From: an uncultured Lachnospiraceae bacterium
Lineage (GTDB): Bacteria; Bacillota; Clostridia; Lachnospirales; Lachnospiraceae
Direction: 5' to 3'
Assembly: GCA_902766845.1 (NCBI GenBank)
Contig: CACXFD010000078.1
Span: 1 to 16,262, forward strand
DNA: 16,262 bases
Part shown: one piece after another, positions 1 through 6,720 of the stretch
Numbering within the stretch: position 1 is the first letter of the stretch
Layout of the letters: every line of letters starts with the position of its first letter
Position numbers and translations under genes: made by a program
Notes under the pieces: model-generated
What the model was told of the DNA's origin: nothing
The model's input: only the letters and a program-made list of their open reading frames with translations
Databases searched by the model: none

Positions 1-111
1 AATCGTGATGGCAGCAGGAACCTCGCGCAGCCTCTGCTCCACCTCAGACCACTCCAAATTCGGATGACGTTCCCGGTGTTCGGAAAAACTCGCTTTCAGT
101 AATTCCAACAT
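1..111 (-). CDS. N-terminal fragment of a DUF4256-like protein (runs off the window)
   Basis: Thirty-seven codons are visible from ATG at 111 leftward to the window edge with no stop. The start is set by a GAGGTG SD-like site 7 nt upstream and by a good promoter at 148-176. The peptide begins MLELLKASFSEHRERH and contains RHPNLEWSEVEQRL (residues 15-28). From memory this resembles the N-terminus of DUF4256 proteins, which carry an RHxxLEW-type motif, but the visible part is too short for certainty. DUF4256 has no established function. The gene reads in the same direction as the large block to its right, but a strong terminator at 263-302 and its own promoter make it a separate transcription unit. 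The identity is tentative; that a gene is present is fairly sure. Confidence 0.55.
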   Translation of the reverse strand, partial: MLELLKASFSEHRERHPNLEWSEVEQRLREVPAAITI

Positions 112-147
112 CTTACACACCTCTATAAATCCCGATTTGTTTTAATC

Positions 148-176
148 ATCGTACCATGGCGGACCCGCGTGGTCAA
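148..176 (-). promoter_or_regulatory. Sigma-A promoter of the DUF4256-like gene
   Basis: On the minus strand, TTGACC (176-171) is followed by a 17-bp spacer and TACGAT (153-148). TGG stands directly before the -10, giving an extended -10 (TGn). Transcription would start near 141, leaving a leader of about 30 nt that contains the SD. Confidence 0.6.
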
Positions 177-185
177 TTAACTAAC

Positions 186-246
186 TTTCAAAAGGGAAGG
201 AAGAACTTCCTTACGAAGTGCCTCCCTCGGGACTCTCTTTTTGAAA
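186..246. repeat. Nested inverted repeats between terminator and promoter
   Basis: TTTCAAAA (186-193) is matched by TTTTGAAA (239-246). Inside it AAGGAAG (197-203) is matched by CTTCCTT (206-212). No coding sense is evident. It lies downstream of the block terminator and upstream of the DUF4256-like promoter. It may be a second termination or insulation structure, or the relic of a small palindromic element. Confidence 0.35.
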
Positions 247-262
247 AAGCAGGATATGCCGC

Positions 263-302
263 AAAAAAGGGCATGGAACCGAATCGGATCATGCCCTTTT
301 TT
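263..302. terminator. Bidirectional Rho-independent terminator
   Basis: Six A residues and GGGCATG (263-275) pair with CATGCCC and six T residues (290-302) around a 14-nt loop, which itself can close CCG/CGG. With A- and T-tracts on both sides it can act in either direction. On the minus strand it lies about 70 nt beyond the HIT gene and ends the long leftward block. Confidence 0.85.
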
Positions 303-374
303 CCGGAAGGCGCCTGTTCAAGGCCCTTCGAAAATCGAATACAAATGTGTTTTGCCCGCCTCCGGGCTCGCCCA

Positions 375-791
375 TTACAGATTCTCCCGCAGCGCCTTCC
401 CGGCCGCCGCGCGTTCTTCGGGCGTCTGCTCGCCGGGCGTCCAGGCGCACATCGCCGGGCCGCCTTCATAGCGCGGGATCACGTGCAGGTGGAAATGGCG
501 CACGGTCTGGCCCGCGGCCTCGCCGTTGTTCTGCACCAGGTTGAAGCCCGCGCAGCCGAGGCCCTTCATGGCCGCTTTGCCGAGGCGGGCCGCCAGCGGC
601 AGCAGCGGCGCGGCCGCCTCCTCCGGAAGCTCGGTCACGTCGGCGTAATGGTCCTTGGGCAGGATCAGCATATGGCCGTTGCTGGCCGGGCCCAGGTCCA
701 GGATCACGCGGCACGCGTCATCCTCATAAATAGTCTCCGACGGGATCTCGCCCGCCGCGATCCTGCAGAAGATGCAGTTCTCGTCTCTCAT
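375..791 (-). CDS. HIT (histidine triad) family nucleotide hydrolase
   Basis: 138 residues, the usual length for HinT-type proteins. The family hydrolyses adenosine-5'-phosphoramidates and related nucleotide conjugates in the cytosol. The active-site triad is HFHLHVIPR (H99, H101, H103), preceded by the family stretch QNNGEAAGQTV (residues 87-97). The N-terminal IFCRIAAGEIP carries C6 and C9; together with H48 and H99 these could form the structural zinc site seen in many family members. The start at 791 has GGGAGGAG about 7 nt upstream. It is the last gene of the leftward block, 57 nt after the rhomboid gene, and is followed by the terminator at 263-302. The family is secure; the physiological substrate cannot be read from sequence. 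Confidence 0.95.
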   Translation of the reverse strand: MRDENCIFCRIAAGEIPSETIYEDDACRVILDLGPASNGHMLILPKDHYADVTELPEEAAAPLLPLAARLGKAAMKGLGCAGFNLVQNNGEAAGQTVRHFHLHVIPRYEGGPAMCAWTPGEQTPEERAAAGKALRENL

Positions 792-848
792 GATAGTCTC
801 CTCCCATTCTCCGGTGCCTTCCGCCCGGTACCGCGGATGCCCGTTCCC

Positions 849-1496
849 TTATCTCCAGTCGCTGTCCGAATACGAATCGAACACGCCCGTGTCCGAATAC
901 CGCGCCGTCGGGCGCTTATACAGGAACTTCGCGAGCACGAAGCCCACGAGGATCCCGCCGATGTGCGCGGCATTGTTCACGCCGGCGCTCATGAGCCCGT
1001 GATACAGCGTGAAGCCGATCAGCAGGGCCAGCCGCGCCGTGGACAGGTCTTCCAGCCGGCCGCGGTTCGCGATGACCACATACAGCAGGCCGCCGACCAC
1101 GCCGAAGATGGCGCCCGACGCGCCGATGCTGACGACATCCTGCCCGAGGATCCCGTACCAGATCAGGCTCGCGATGCCGCTCCCGATGCCGCAGGCCAGA
1201 TAAAAGAGCAGGTAGCGGGTCCGGCCCAGCGCGCGCTCCATGTTATCGCCGAGGAAGAACAGCACGAGCATGTTGTTGAACAGATGCGAGATCCCCGCGT
1301 GCATGAACATGCTGGTCAGCAGCAGGTAGATCTTGTGCTCCTGCAGCACGCCGTACGCGGTCAGACCGCCCATGCGGATCAGATTGGCCGTATTGGTGGA
1401 TCCGCCGGTCACGACCAGGATCACAAAATAGACGATGTTCGCGGCGATGATCCCGAGGTTCACCTTCGCGACTTTTTCTCCCTGAAGAAACGGCAT
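849..1496 (-). CDS. Rhomboid family intramembrane serine protease
   Basis: 215 residues with at least six hydrophobic segments. Rhomboids cleave transmembrane substrates within the membrane using a Ser-His dyad. The serine motif GASGAIFG gives S127, the histidine is H178 in AAHIGGILVGF, and the conserved HAGISHLFNN (residues 66-75) supplies the oxyanion-side residues H71 and N75. All key residues are present, so it should be active. The start at 1496 has a textbook AAAGGAGG SD. The gene follows dnaB after a 102-nt gap packed with GC-rich hairpins but no U-tract, so it may be co-transcribed with dnaB yet differently stable or translated. Substrates are unknown. Confidence 0.95.
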   Translation of the reverse strand: MPFLQGEKVAKVNLGIIAANIVYFVILVVTGGSTNTANLIRMGGLTAYGVLQEHKIYLLLTSMFMHAGISHLFNNMLVLFFLGDNMERALGRTRYLLFYLACGIGSGIASLIWYGILGQDVVSIGASGAIFGVVGGLLYVVIANRGRLEDLSTARLALLIGFTLYHGLMSAGVNNAAHIGGILVGFVLAKFLYKRPTARYSDTGVFDSYSDSDWR

Positions 1497-1536
1497 GCCG
1501 TATCCTCCTTTTCTCTGTCCGACCAGCCGGAGTCCT

Positions 1537-1577
1537 GCGGCGGACCGCCGCGGCCGGCCGCGGGCACGGCGGCCCGC
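1537..1577. repeat. Three overlapping GC-rich inverted repeats between dnaB and the rhomboid gene
   Basis: GCGGCG/CGCCGC (1537-1551, 3-nt loop), the perfect 16-bp palindrome CCGCGGCCGGCCGCGG (1548-1563) and GCGGGC/GCCCGC (1560-1577, 6-nt loop) follow one another and share bases. There is no U-tract, so a simple intrinsic terminator is unlikely. A processing or stability hairpin in the polycistronic mRNA, or a DNA palindrome, are the alternatives. Confidence 0.6.
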
Positions 1578-1598
1578 ACCGGTCCCGTATCCTTCGCC

Positions 1599-2936
1599 TT
1601 ATCCTTCGAGATTGACGACCTTCTGGCGGTCTCCGAGCCAGCCCAGCTCCACCTTGCCGGTGGGGCCGTTTCGCTGTTTGGCCACGATGACCTCCATCAC
1701 GTTCTTCTTTTCCGTATCTTTATTATAGACCTCGTCGCGGTACAGGAACATGACCACGTCGGCGTCCTGCTCGATGGCGCCCGAGTCGCGCAGGTCCGCC
1801 AGCATGGGCCGGTGGTCCGGGCGCTGTTCCGGCGCGCGGGACAGCTGCGACAGGGCGATGACCGGGACCTTGAGCTCGCGGGCCAGGCCCTTGATCGCGC
1901 GGGAGATCTCCGAGACCTCGATCTGGCGGCTCTCGCTGCGGTGCTTGTCATCCGCGCTCATCAGCTGCAGGTAGTCCACGATCACGAGCTGGATGTCATG
2001 CTCGAGCTTGAGCTTGCGGCAGCGGCTGCGCATCTTCGCGACCGTGATGCCGGGCGTCTCATCGATCACGATCTTGGAATTGCCGACCGTGGCGACGCTC
2101 TCGAGCAGTTTGTCCCAGTCCCCGTCCGACAGGTCGCCGGTGCGCAGGGACTGGCTGTTCACGCCCGATTCCATGGCCAGCAGACGGTTGACCAGCGATT
2201 CGTTGCTCATCTCGAGCGAGAAGATGGCCACGTTCTGGTTCTTCCGGAGCGCCACGTACTGGGCGATGTTCAGCGCGAACGCGGTCTTGCCCATCGACGG
2301 GCGCGCCGCGATCAGGATCATATCCGACGGCTGCAGGCCCGACAGCATCTCGTCAAGGCGCTTGAAGCCGGTCGCGAGGCCCGTGACCGACGACTTGTTC
2401 TTGGAAGCCTCTTCGATCTTGTTCAGCACGCGCAGGACCACGTCGCGGATCGGCTCGATCTCGGTGGTGGTCCGCTGCTGCAGCAGCTGGAAGACGTCCT
2501 TCTCCGTCTTCTCGAGGATCTCCTCCATGGACTGCTTGCCCGCGTAGCACGCCGCGGCGATCTCTTCATTAGTGCGGATCAGGCGGCGCAGGACGGCCTT
2601 TTCATAGACGATCTGCGCGTAATGCCGGATGTTCGCGGACGTGGGCACGGTCTCCAGAAGATCGCGCACGAAATCCAGGCTGTACACCTCCGGCGGCAGC
2701 TCCTTTTCCTTCAGGCGGTCCTGCAGCGTGATCAGGTCCACGGGCTTGCCTTCGTTGTACAGCTCCACGATGGACGCGAAGATCACGCCGTACTGCATCT
2801 GGTAAAAGTCGTCCGGCTGCAGCGTCTCCGCCGCGGCCACGATGGCGTCCCGGTCCATCAGCATGGCGCCGATCACGCTCTGTTCCGCTTCCGGGCTGTG
2901 GGGCATGACCCGTTTGATGACTGCTTCCTCTGCCAT
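1599..2936 (-). CDS. dnaB: Replicative DNA helicase DnaB (DnaC in Bacillus naming)
   Basis: 445 residues, normal for the family. The hexameric helicase unwinds DNA ahead of the replisome and contacts primase through its N-terminal domain. The N-terminal helical domain covers about residues 10-105 (SVIGAMLMDRDAI, then LLETVPTSANIRHYA), followed by a linker and a RecA-like domain from about 180. Walker A is ARPSMGKTAF (K217), Walker B LVIVDYLQL (D321), then SQLSR (363-367) and DLRDSGAIEQDAD (381-393). No intein or truncation is seen. The start at 2936 lies 4 nt after the rplI stop. Its SD (GGAAGG) is inside the end of rplI, so translation is probably coupled to it. Confidence 0.98.
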   Translation of the reverse strand: MAEEAVIKRVMPHSPEAEQSVIGAMLMDRDAIVAAAETLQPDDFYQMQYGVIFASIVELYNEGKPVDLITLQDRLKEKELPPEVYSLDFVRDLLETVPTSANIRHYAQIVYEKAVLRRLIRTNEEIAAACYAGKQSMEEILEKTEKDVFQLLQQRTTTEIEPIRDVVLRVLNKIEEASKNKSSVTGLATGFKRLDEMLSGLQPSDMILIAARPSMGKTAFALNIAQYVALRKNQNVAIFSLEMSNESLVNRLLAMESGVNSQSLRTGDLSDGDWDKLLESVATVGNSKIVIDETPGITVAKMRSRCRKLKLEHDIQLVIVDYLQLMSADDKHRSESRQIEVSEISRAIKGLARELKVPVIALSQLSRAPEQRPDHRPMLADLRDSGAIEQDADVVMFLYRDEVYNKDTEKKNVMEVIVAKQRNGPTGKVELGWLGDRQKVVNLEG

Positions 2937-2940
2937 TTCC

Positions 2941-3387
2941 TCAGCCTTCCGTCACGACGACGGTCAGGGACGCGGTGACCTCCGGATGGAGCTTCACCGG
3001 CACCACGGTGGTCCCGACAGCCTTGATCGGCTCCTCGAGCACCAGTTTCTTTTTATCCAGTTCGATGCCCATCTGCTCCGCGGCGGCCGCGGCGATCTCC
3101 TTGGTGGACACGGAGCCGAAGACCTTCCCGTTCTTGCCGGTCTTGACGGCCAGCACCACCTTGCCCGCGCCGATCCGGCCGGCCAGCTCCTGGGCGTCCG
3201 CGAGGCGCATGGCCTCCTGCTTTTCTTCATGGGCCTTCTGCAGCTTCAGGTCATTGAGGACCTTCGGGGTGGCCTCCGCGCCGAGCTTTTTCGGAAAGAT
3301 GAAATTGCGGGCGTAGCCGTCGCTCACATCCACGATCTGGCCCTTTTTGCCCACACTCTTTACATCCGTCAGCAGTACAATCTTCAT
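2941..3387 (-). CDS. rplI: 50S ribosomal protein L9
   Basis: 148 residues, the standard length. L9 binds 23S rRNA near the base of the L1 stalk and helps frame maintenance. The N-terminal globular domain is MKIVLLTDVKSVGKKGQIVD with the signature GYARNFIFPKKLG (residues 25-37). A long, charged connecting helix runs from about 41 to 75, and the C-terminal domain contains NGKVFGSVSTKEI. The ATG overlaps the gdpP stop (ATGA), with GGAGGAGG just upstream inside gdpP. The order gdpP-rplI-dnaB is a widely conserved Firmicutes arrangement. Confidence 0.98.
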   Translation of the reverse strand: MKIVLLTDVKSVGKKGQIVDVSDGYARNFIFPKKLGAEATPKVLNDLKLQKAHEEKQEAMRLADAQELAGRIGAGKVVLAVKTGKNGKVFGSVSTKEIAAAAAEQMGIELDKKKLVLEEPIKAVGTTVVPVKLHPEVTASLTVVVTEG

Positions 3388-5429
3388 GTCAGTTCTCCCT
3401 CCTCCTGCATCTTATGCAGGGTCTGCTTCAAGGCTTCCCTGGTCTCTTCGAGCGTGAAGGGAAGCTGGGCGCCGGCGATGGACAGGTGTCCGCCCCCGCC
3501 GAGGCGCTCCATCACGAGCTGCACGTTGACCTCGTCGATCGAGCGCGCGCTCACGAATATCTGGTCCTGGAACGGCGTCAGCACGAACGACGCCTTGACG
3601 CCGACGACGTCCAGCAGCTCGTTGGCCGCCTGCGCGCCGATCACGGTCGGGCTCTCGAGCCCGGGCGCGTCATTCACACCGATCGCGTAGGCGCCTTCAA
3701 AGATCTCCGCGCTGCGCACCACGTCCGCGCGCGCCTTGTGCTCCTCGAGCGTATCGCGGAAGAGCTTGCGCACCCGGGTGATGTCCGCGCCGCTGCGGCG
3801 CAGGAACGCGGCGGCCTCAAAGGTCCGCACGCCGGTCTTGTTCAGGAAATTGTTGGTATCCACCATGATGCCCGCGAACAGGGCGTCCGCTTCGGGCGGC
3901 CGGATCTTCACGCCGTCCCCGATATACTGCAGGACCTCGGCGATCAGTTCGCAGGCCGACGACGCGTACGGCTCCACATAGGAGAGCACCGCGCCCTCGA
4001 TGCTGTCGCTCGACTGGCGGTGGTGATCCAGCAGGACCACGCGCTCCACCTTCGAGAGGAGCTCGGGGCACTCGGTCAGCTGCGGCCGGTTCACGTCCAC
4101 GACCACGACCAGCGTCTTCTCCTTGTCCGCGCGCTCCAGCGCCTGCGCGCTGGTCAGGAACAGGTCCTCGGGATAGCCGTCTTCCACCGAGAACCGTTCT
4201 TTCATCGGACGGATCGAGGAGATCACGTCGTTCAGGACGATGTGCGCCTTCTTGCCCATCGTGACCGCGGCGCGGTAGACGCCGGCGGCCGCCCCGAGCG
4301 AGTCGATGTCGCTGAGCCGGTGGCCCATCGCGATCACGTTCTCGCAGCCCATCATCAGTTCGCGCAGGGCCTGCGCCTTCGCGCGGGCCTTGACACGTGT
4401 ATTCTTCTCCACGCTGAGGCTCTTGCCTCCGAAATAGGAGATATTGTCTTTTTCCTTCAGCACGGCCTGGTCGCCGCCGCGGCCCAGGGCCATGTCGATC
4501 GCGATCTGCGCGTATTCGAAGTTCTGGGCAAAGCTCTCTCCGCCCGTGCCCATGCCGATGCTGAGCGTGACGGTCATATCGTTCCCGATGCTGACGGTCT
4601 TGACGTCCTCCAGCAGCGAGAACTTGTCCGCACGCAGCTCCGCCAGATGGCGCTGCTCGATCGCGAACAGGTACCGGTCGCGCTCCAGGGCCTTCACGAT
4701 GCCCTGCGCCTGGCCGAAGTACCGGTTGATCTTCCGGTCGATCAGGGCCGCCAGCAGCGACCGGCGCACCTCCTCGACGCTCTGCATCAGGTCGTCAAAA
4801 TTATCGATATACAGGTAGCCGGCCACCATGCGGCCGCCTTCCATCTCCTGCCGGATCCCTTCGAGATCCGTCTCATCGAACATATACAGGGCGATCAGGC
4901 CGTCTCCGCCTTCCCCGCCCACGCCGATGCCCGAAAAATCCTCGGGCAGCGGGATCCGGTTCATCTCCGTGCGGAAGATCCGGTCCCGGTAGGTCACCGT
5001 GGTCATGCGGACGCCCTCCGCCTCCGTCTGGGGCAGGCCCAGCTTCGCGAGCTCGGGCATCATCTGGAGCACGTCCTTGCGCTTTTCTTCCGCAAAGACT
5101 TCCTTCATGGCGCCGTTGGACCAGAGGATCTGCCCCGACGTGTCCAGCACGCCGTACGGAAGGGCCAGGTCATGCAGCAAAGCTTTCTGGACCTGCGTGT
5201 AATTCACGGCAAAGTCCAGCAGGTCCGACCGTATGCGCCGGCGCGCGTACAGGAGCAGCAGCAGACAGCAGACCGATCCGGCCGCCGTGAACGGCAGCAT
5301 CAGCAGCCCGCTGCGCCGGTCCGCCACGAAGACGAGGACCTGGCAGAGGATCATTCCGATCCAGAAAAAGAGCGGCCAGTAAAAATACAGGCTGAGCCTG
5401 ACATGGGACCGCTCCCGCTTTCCTTTCAT
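3384..5429 (-). CDS. gdpP: Cyclic-di-AMP phosphodiesterase GdpP (YybT family)
   Basis: 681 residues from ATG 5429. That start is chosen over an in-frame ATG at 5477 because AAAGGAGG lies about 9 nt upstream and residue 1 then begins the usual basic stretch MKGKRERSH. Two membrane segments (about 14-35 and 41-61) are followed by a PAS-like region (about 75-140), a degenerate GGDEF domain (about 170-320, ending near GRGGDQAVLKEKDN) and the DHH/DHHA1 phosphodiesterase. Metal-binding motifs are GHRLSDIDSLG (about 368), VVVVDVNRP, LLDHHRQ (about 465) and GGGGHLSIAG (about 643), all intact. The family hydrolyses c-di-AMP to pApA, affecting cell-wall and potassium homeostasis. The gene overlaps rplI by 4 nt. 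Confidence 0.95.
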   Translation of the reverse strand: MKGKRERSHVRLSLYFYWPLFFWIGMILCQVLVFVADRRSGLLMLPFTAAGSVCCLLLLLYARRRIRSDLLDFAVNYTQVQKALLHDLALPYGVLDTSGQILWSNGAMKEVFAEEKRKDVLQMMPELAKLGLPQTEAEGVRMTTVTYRDRIFRTEMNRIPLPEDFSGIGVGGEGGDGLIALYMFDETDLEGIRQEMEGGRMVAGYLYIDNFDDLMQSVEEVRRSLLAALIDRKINRYFGQAQGIVKALERDRYLFAIEQRHLAELRADKFSLLEDVKTVSIGNDMTVTLSIGMGTGGESFAQNFEYAQIAIDMALGRGGDQAVLKEKDNISYFGGKSLSVEKNTRVKARAKAQALRELMMGCENVIAMGHRLSDIDSLGAAAGVYRAAVTMGKKAHIVLNDVISSIRPMKERFSVEDGYPEDLFLTSAQALERADKEKTLVVVVDVNRPQLTECPELLSKVERVVLLDHHRQSSDSIEGAVLSYVEPYASSACELIAEVLQYIGDGVKIRPPEADALFAGIMVDTNNFLNKTGVRTFEAAAFLRRSGADITRVRKLFRDTLEEHKARADVVRSAEIFEGAYAIGVNDAPGLESPTVIGAQAANELLDVVGVKASFVLTPFQDQIFVSARSIDEVNVQLVMERLGGGGHLSIAGAQLPFTLEETREALKQTLHKMQEEGELT

Positions 5430-5463
5430 GGACCGTGACCTCCTTTCCGACTTCGAAAGTATC

Positions 5464-5718
5464 TTATAGTTTACCACAGTCCGGCGTTTCCTGACAACTG
5501 TTTTCCACCGGATCCGGCTGTGCGCGCTTCACGCCGCGCAGGCTCTTCTCCACGGTCAGCCGCGGCAGCATGACTTCATGGCCGCACCCGCAGCAGCGCA
5601 GGCGGATATCGGTCCCGGTGCGCAGGACCTCCCATTCCCGGCTGCCGCACGGATGCGGCTTTTTCAGCGTTACGATATCATGCAGGCGCAGCGACGCGCC
5701 GGTCAGTCCTTCTCTCAT
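5464..5718 (-). CDS. DUF951 family protein (YyzM-like)
   Basis: 84 residues from ATG 5718, chosen because GGAAGGAG lies just upstream; an in-frame ATG at 5748 has no such site. Family landmarks are IVTLKKPHPCGSREWEVLR (residues 15-33) and RCCGCGHEVMLPR (41-53). The cysteines C24, C42, C43 and C45 with H47 suggest a small metal-binding or nucleic-acid-binding fold, but the function of DUF951 is not established. A tail of about 20 residues after VEKSLRGVKR (57-66) extends past the usual family end and is rich in P, E and C. It precedes gdpP by 34 nt, and a candidate promoter for gdpP lies across its last codons. Confidence 0.85.
   Translation of the reverse strand: MREGLTGASLRLHDIVTLKKPHPCGSREWEVLRTGTDIRLRCCGCGHEVMLPRLTVEKSLRGVKRAQPDPVENSCQETPDCGKL
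5468..5497 (-). promoter_or_regulatory. Candidate internal promoter for gdpP-rplI-dnaB
   Basis: On the minus strand TTGTCA (5497-5492), an 18-bp spacer and TAAACT (5473-5468) occur with TGG just before the -10. It overlaps the last codons of the DUF951 gene. Predicted initiation near 5461 gives a leader of about 32 nt carrying the gdpP SD. It would let the core genes be expressed independently of the phosphatase and sirtuin genes. Confidence 0.45.
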
Positions 5719-5816
5719 GGCCTCATCTCCTTCCGGGCCGCGGCCCATTTCTCACTGCCGGCCCCCTCAGCCCGCGGCCTCCGGCCGCAGCGGCCGGCTC
5801 CGCTTTCCGGGCCGTC

Positions 5817-6536
5817 TCAGGTGTCCCACTCGGCGAGCGCGGATCCGATGGGCTCGCGGATGATCAGGTCCGCGCGGTAGTCCATCTCCGTGGGCGACAG
5901 GTTGATCAGTGCCAGCTTATGTCCCCGGTAATACTGCAGCAGGCCCGCGGCCGGCCAGACCGCGAGGCTGGTCCCGCCCACGATCACGACGTCCGCACGC
6001 TGCAGCTGATGCACGGCCCGGCTCATGCAGGCGTCGTCCAGCGCCTCTTCATAGAGGACCACGTCAGGCTTGATGATGCCGCCGCACGCGCAGTGCGGCA
6101 CGCCCTCACTGTCCAGGATATCCTGCATCGAATAGCCGCGCCCGCAGCGCATGCAGTGATTGCGGTGCACGGAACCGTGCAGTTCCAGCACGTTCCGCGA
6201 ACCCGCGGCCTGGTGCAGTCCGTCGATGTTCTGCGTGATCACGGCCGTCAGCTTCCCGGCTTCCTCGAGCCGCGCGAGCGCGCGGTGCGCCGCGTTGGGC
6301 TTTGCGTCCGGATAGAGCATCTTGTCGCGGTAGAACCGGAAGAACTCTTCCGGCCGGCTCATAAAGAACGTATGCGACAGGATCTGCTCGGGCGGCCAGT
6401 CGTATTTCGTATGGTACAGCCCGTCCACGCTGCGGAAATCCGGGATCCCGCTCTCGGTGGATACGGCGGCCCCGCCGAAGAAGACCACGCGGTCCGCCGC
6501 GTCGATCCACTCGCGAAGCGTCTCTTTTTCTGTCAT
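5817..6536 (-). CDS. cobB: Sirtuin, NAD-dependent protein deacylase (Sir2/CobB family)
   Basis: 239 residues, normal for bacterial sirtuins, which remove acyl groups from lysines using NAD+ and release nicotinamide. Seen motifs: STESGIPDFRS (26-36), TQNIDGLHQ (101-109), catalytic H120 in LELHGSV, zinc ligands C128 and C131 (CMRC) with C149 and C151 (CAC), and GGTSLAVWPAAG (187-198). The NAD-binding motif reads GGAAVS where the family normally has GAGxS, so residue 24 is Ala instead of Gly. The start at 6536 has AAAGGAG 6 nt upstream. The leader contains an array of CGGCCG motifs (6552-6710). It lies between the lipoprotein phosphatase and DUF951 genes in the same direction. Confidence 0.93.
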   Translation of the reverse strand: MTEKETLREWIDAADRVVFFGGAAVSTESGIPDFRSVDGLYHTKYDWPPEQILSHTFFMSRPEEFFRFYRDKMLYPDAKPNAAHRALARLEEAGKLTAVITQNIDGLHQAAGSRNVLELHGSVHRNHCMRCGRGYSMQDILDSEGVPHCACGGIIKPDVVLYEEALDDACMSRAVHQLQRADVVIVGGTSLAVWPAAGLLQYYRGHKLALINLSPTEMDYRADLIIREPIGSALAEWDT

Positions 6537-6551
6537 GTCCGGCTCCTTTCC

Positions 6552-6710
6552 CGGCCGCTGTCATTCACGGCCGCGGTCCATCATCCGGCCGCAGTCGTTC
6601 CCGGCCGCGGTCCATCATCCGGCCGCAGTCGTTCCGACCGCTGCCATTCCCGGCCGATGTCTTTCCCGGCCGCAGTCCGTCTTCCGTCCGGCCGTTCTCC
6701 CGCGCGGCCG
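6552..6710. repeat. Iteron-like tandem repeat with CGGCCG cores
   Basis: CGGCCG begins at 6552, 6568, 6586, 6602, 6620, 6651, 6667, 6689 and 6705, with CGACCG at 6635. Spacings are 16, 18, 16, 18, 15, 16, 16, 22 and 16 bp. The segment 6568-6601 is repeated exactly at 6602-6635 (34 bp, two sub-units). A loose consensus is CCGGCCGCNGTCNTTC. The array fills nearly all of the 184-bp gap between the phosphatase stop and the sirtuin start. Two further CGGCCG motifs (5782, 5791) lie on the other side of the sirtuin gene. Confidence 0.9.
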
Positions 6711-6720
6711 GCCTGCTCCG

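Noticed and set aside
156..2978. A 940-codon open frame on the plus strand
   Set aside because: It lies opposite dnaB, the rhomboid and HIT genes, has no SD, and its composition (His/Arg/Asp/Ala-rich) is typical of antisense frames in high-GC coding DNA.
3414..5438. A 674-codon plus-strand frame opposite gdpP
   Set aside because: The minus strand encodes a complete GdpP with all catalytic motifs; the opposite frame shows no domain and no start signals.
5429..5477. A longer N-terminus for GdpP starting at 5477
   Set aside because: It would begin before the candidate promoter start and ahead of the clear AAAGGAGG site that serves ATG 5429; the added residues are not family-like.
6552..6710. 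A CRISPR array
   Set aside because: The repeats are short (about 17 bp period) with no unique spacers of constant length and no cas genes nearby.
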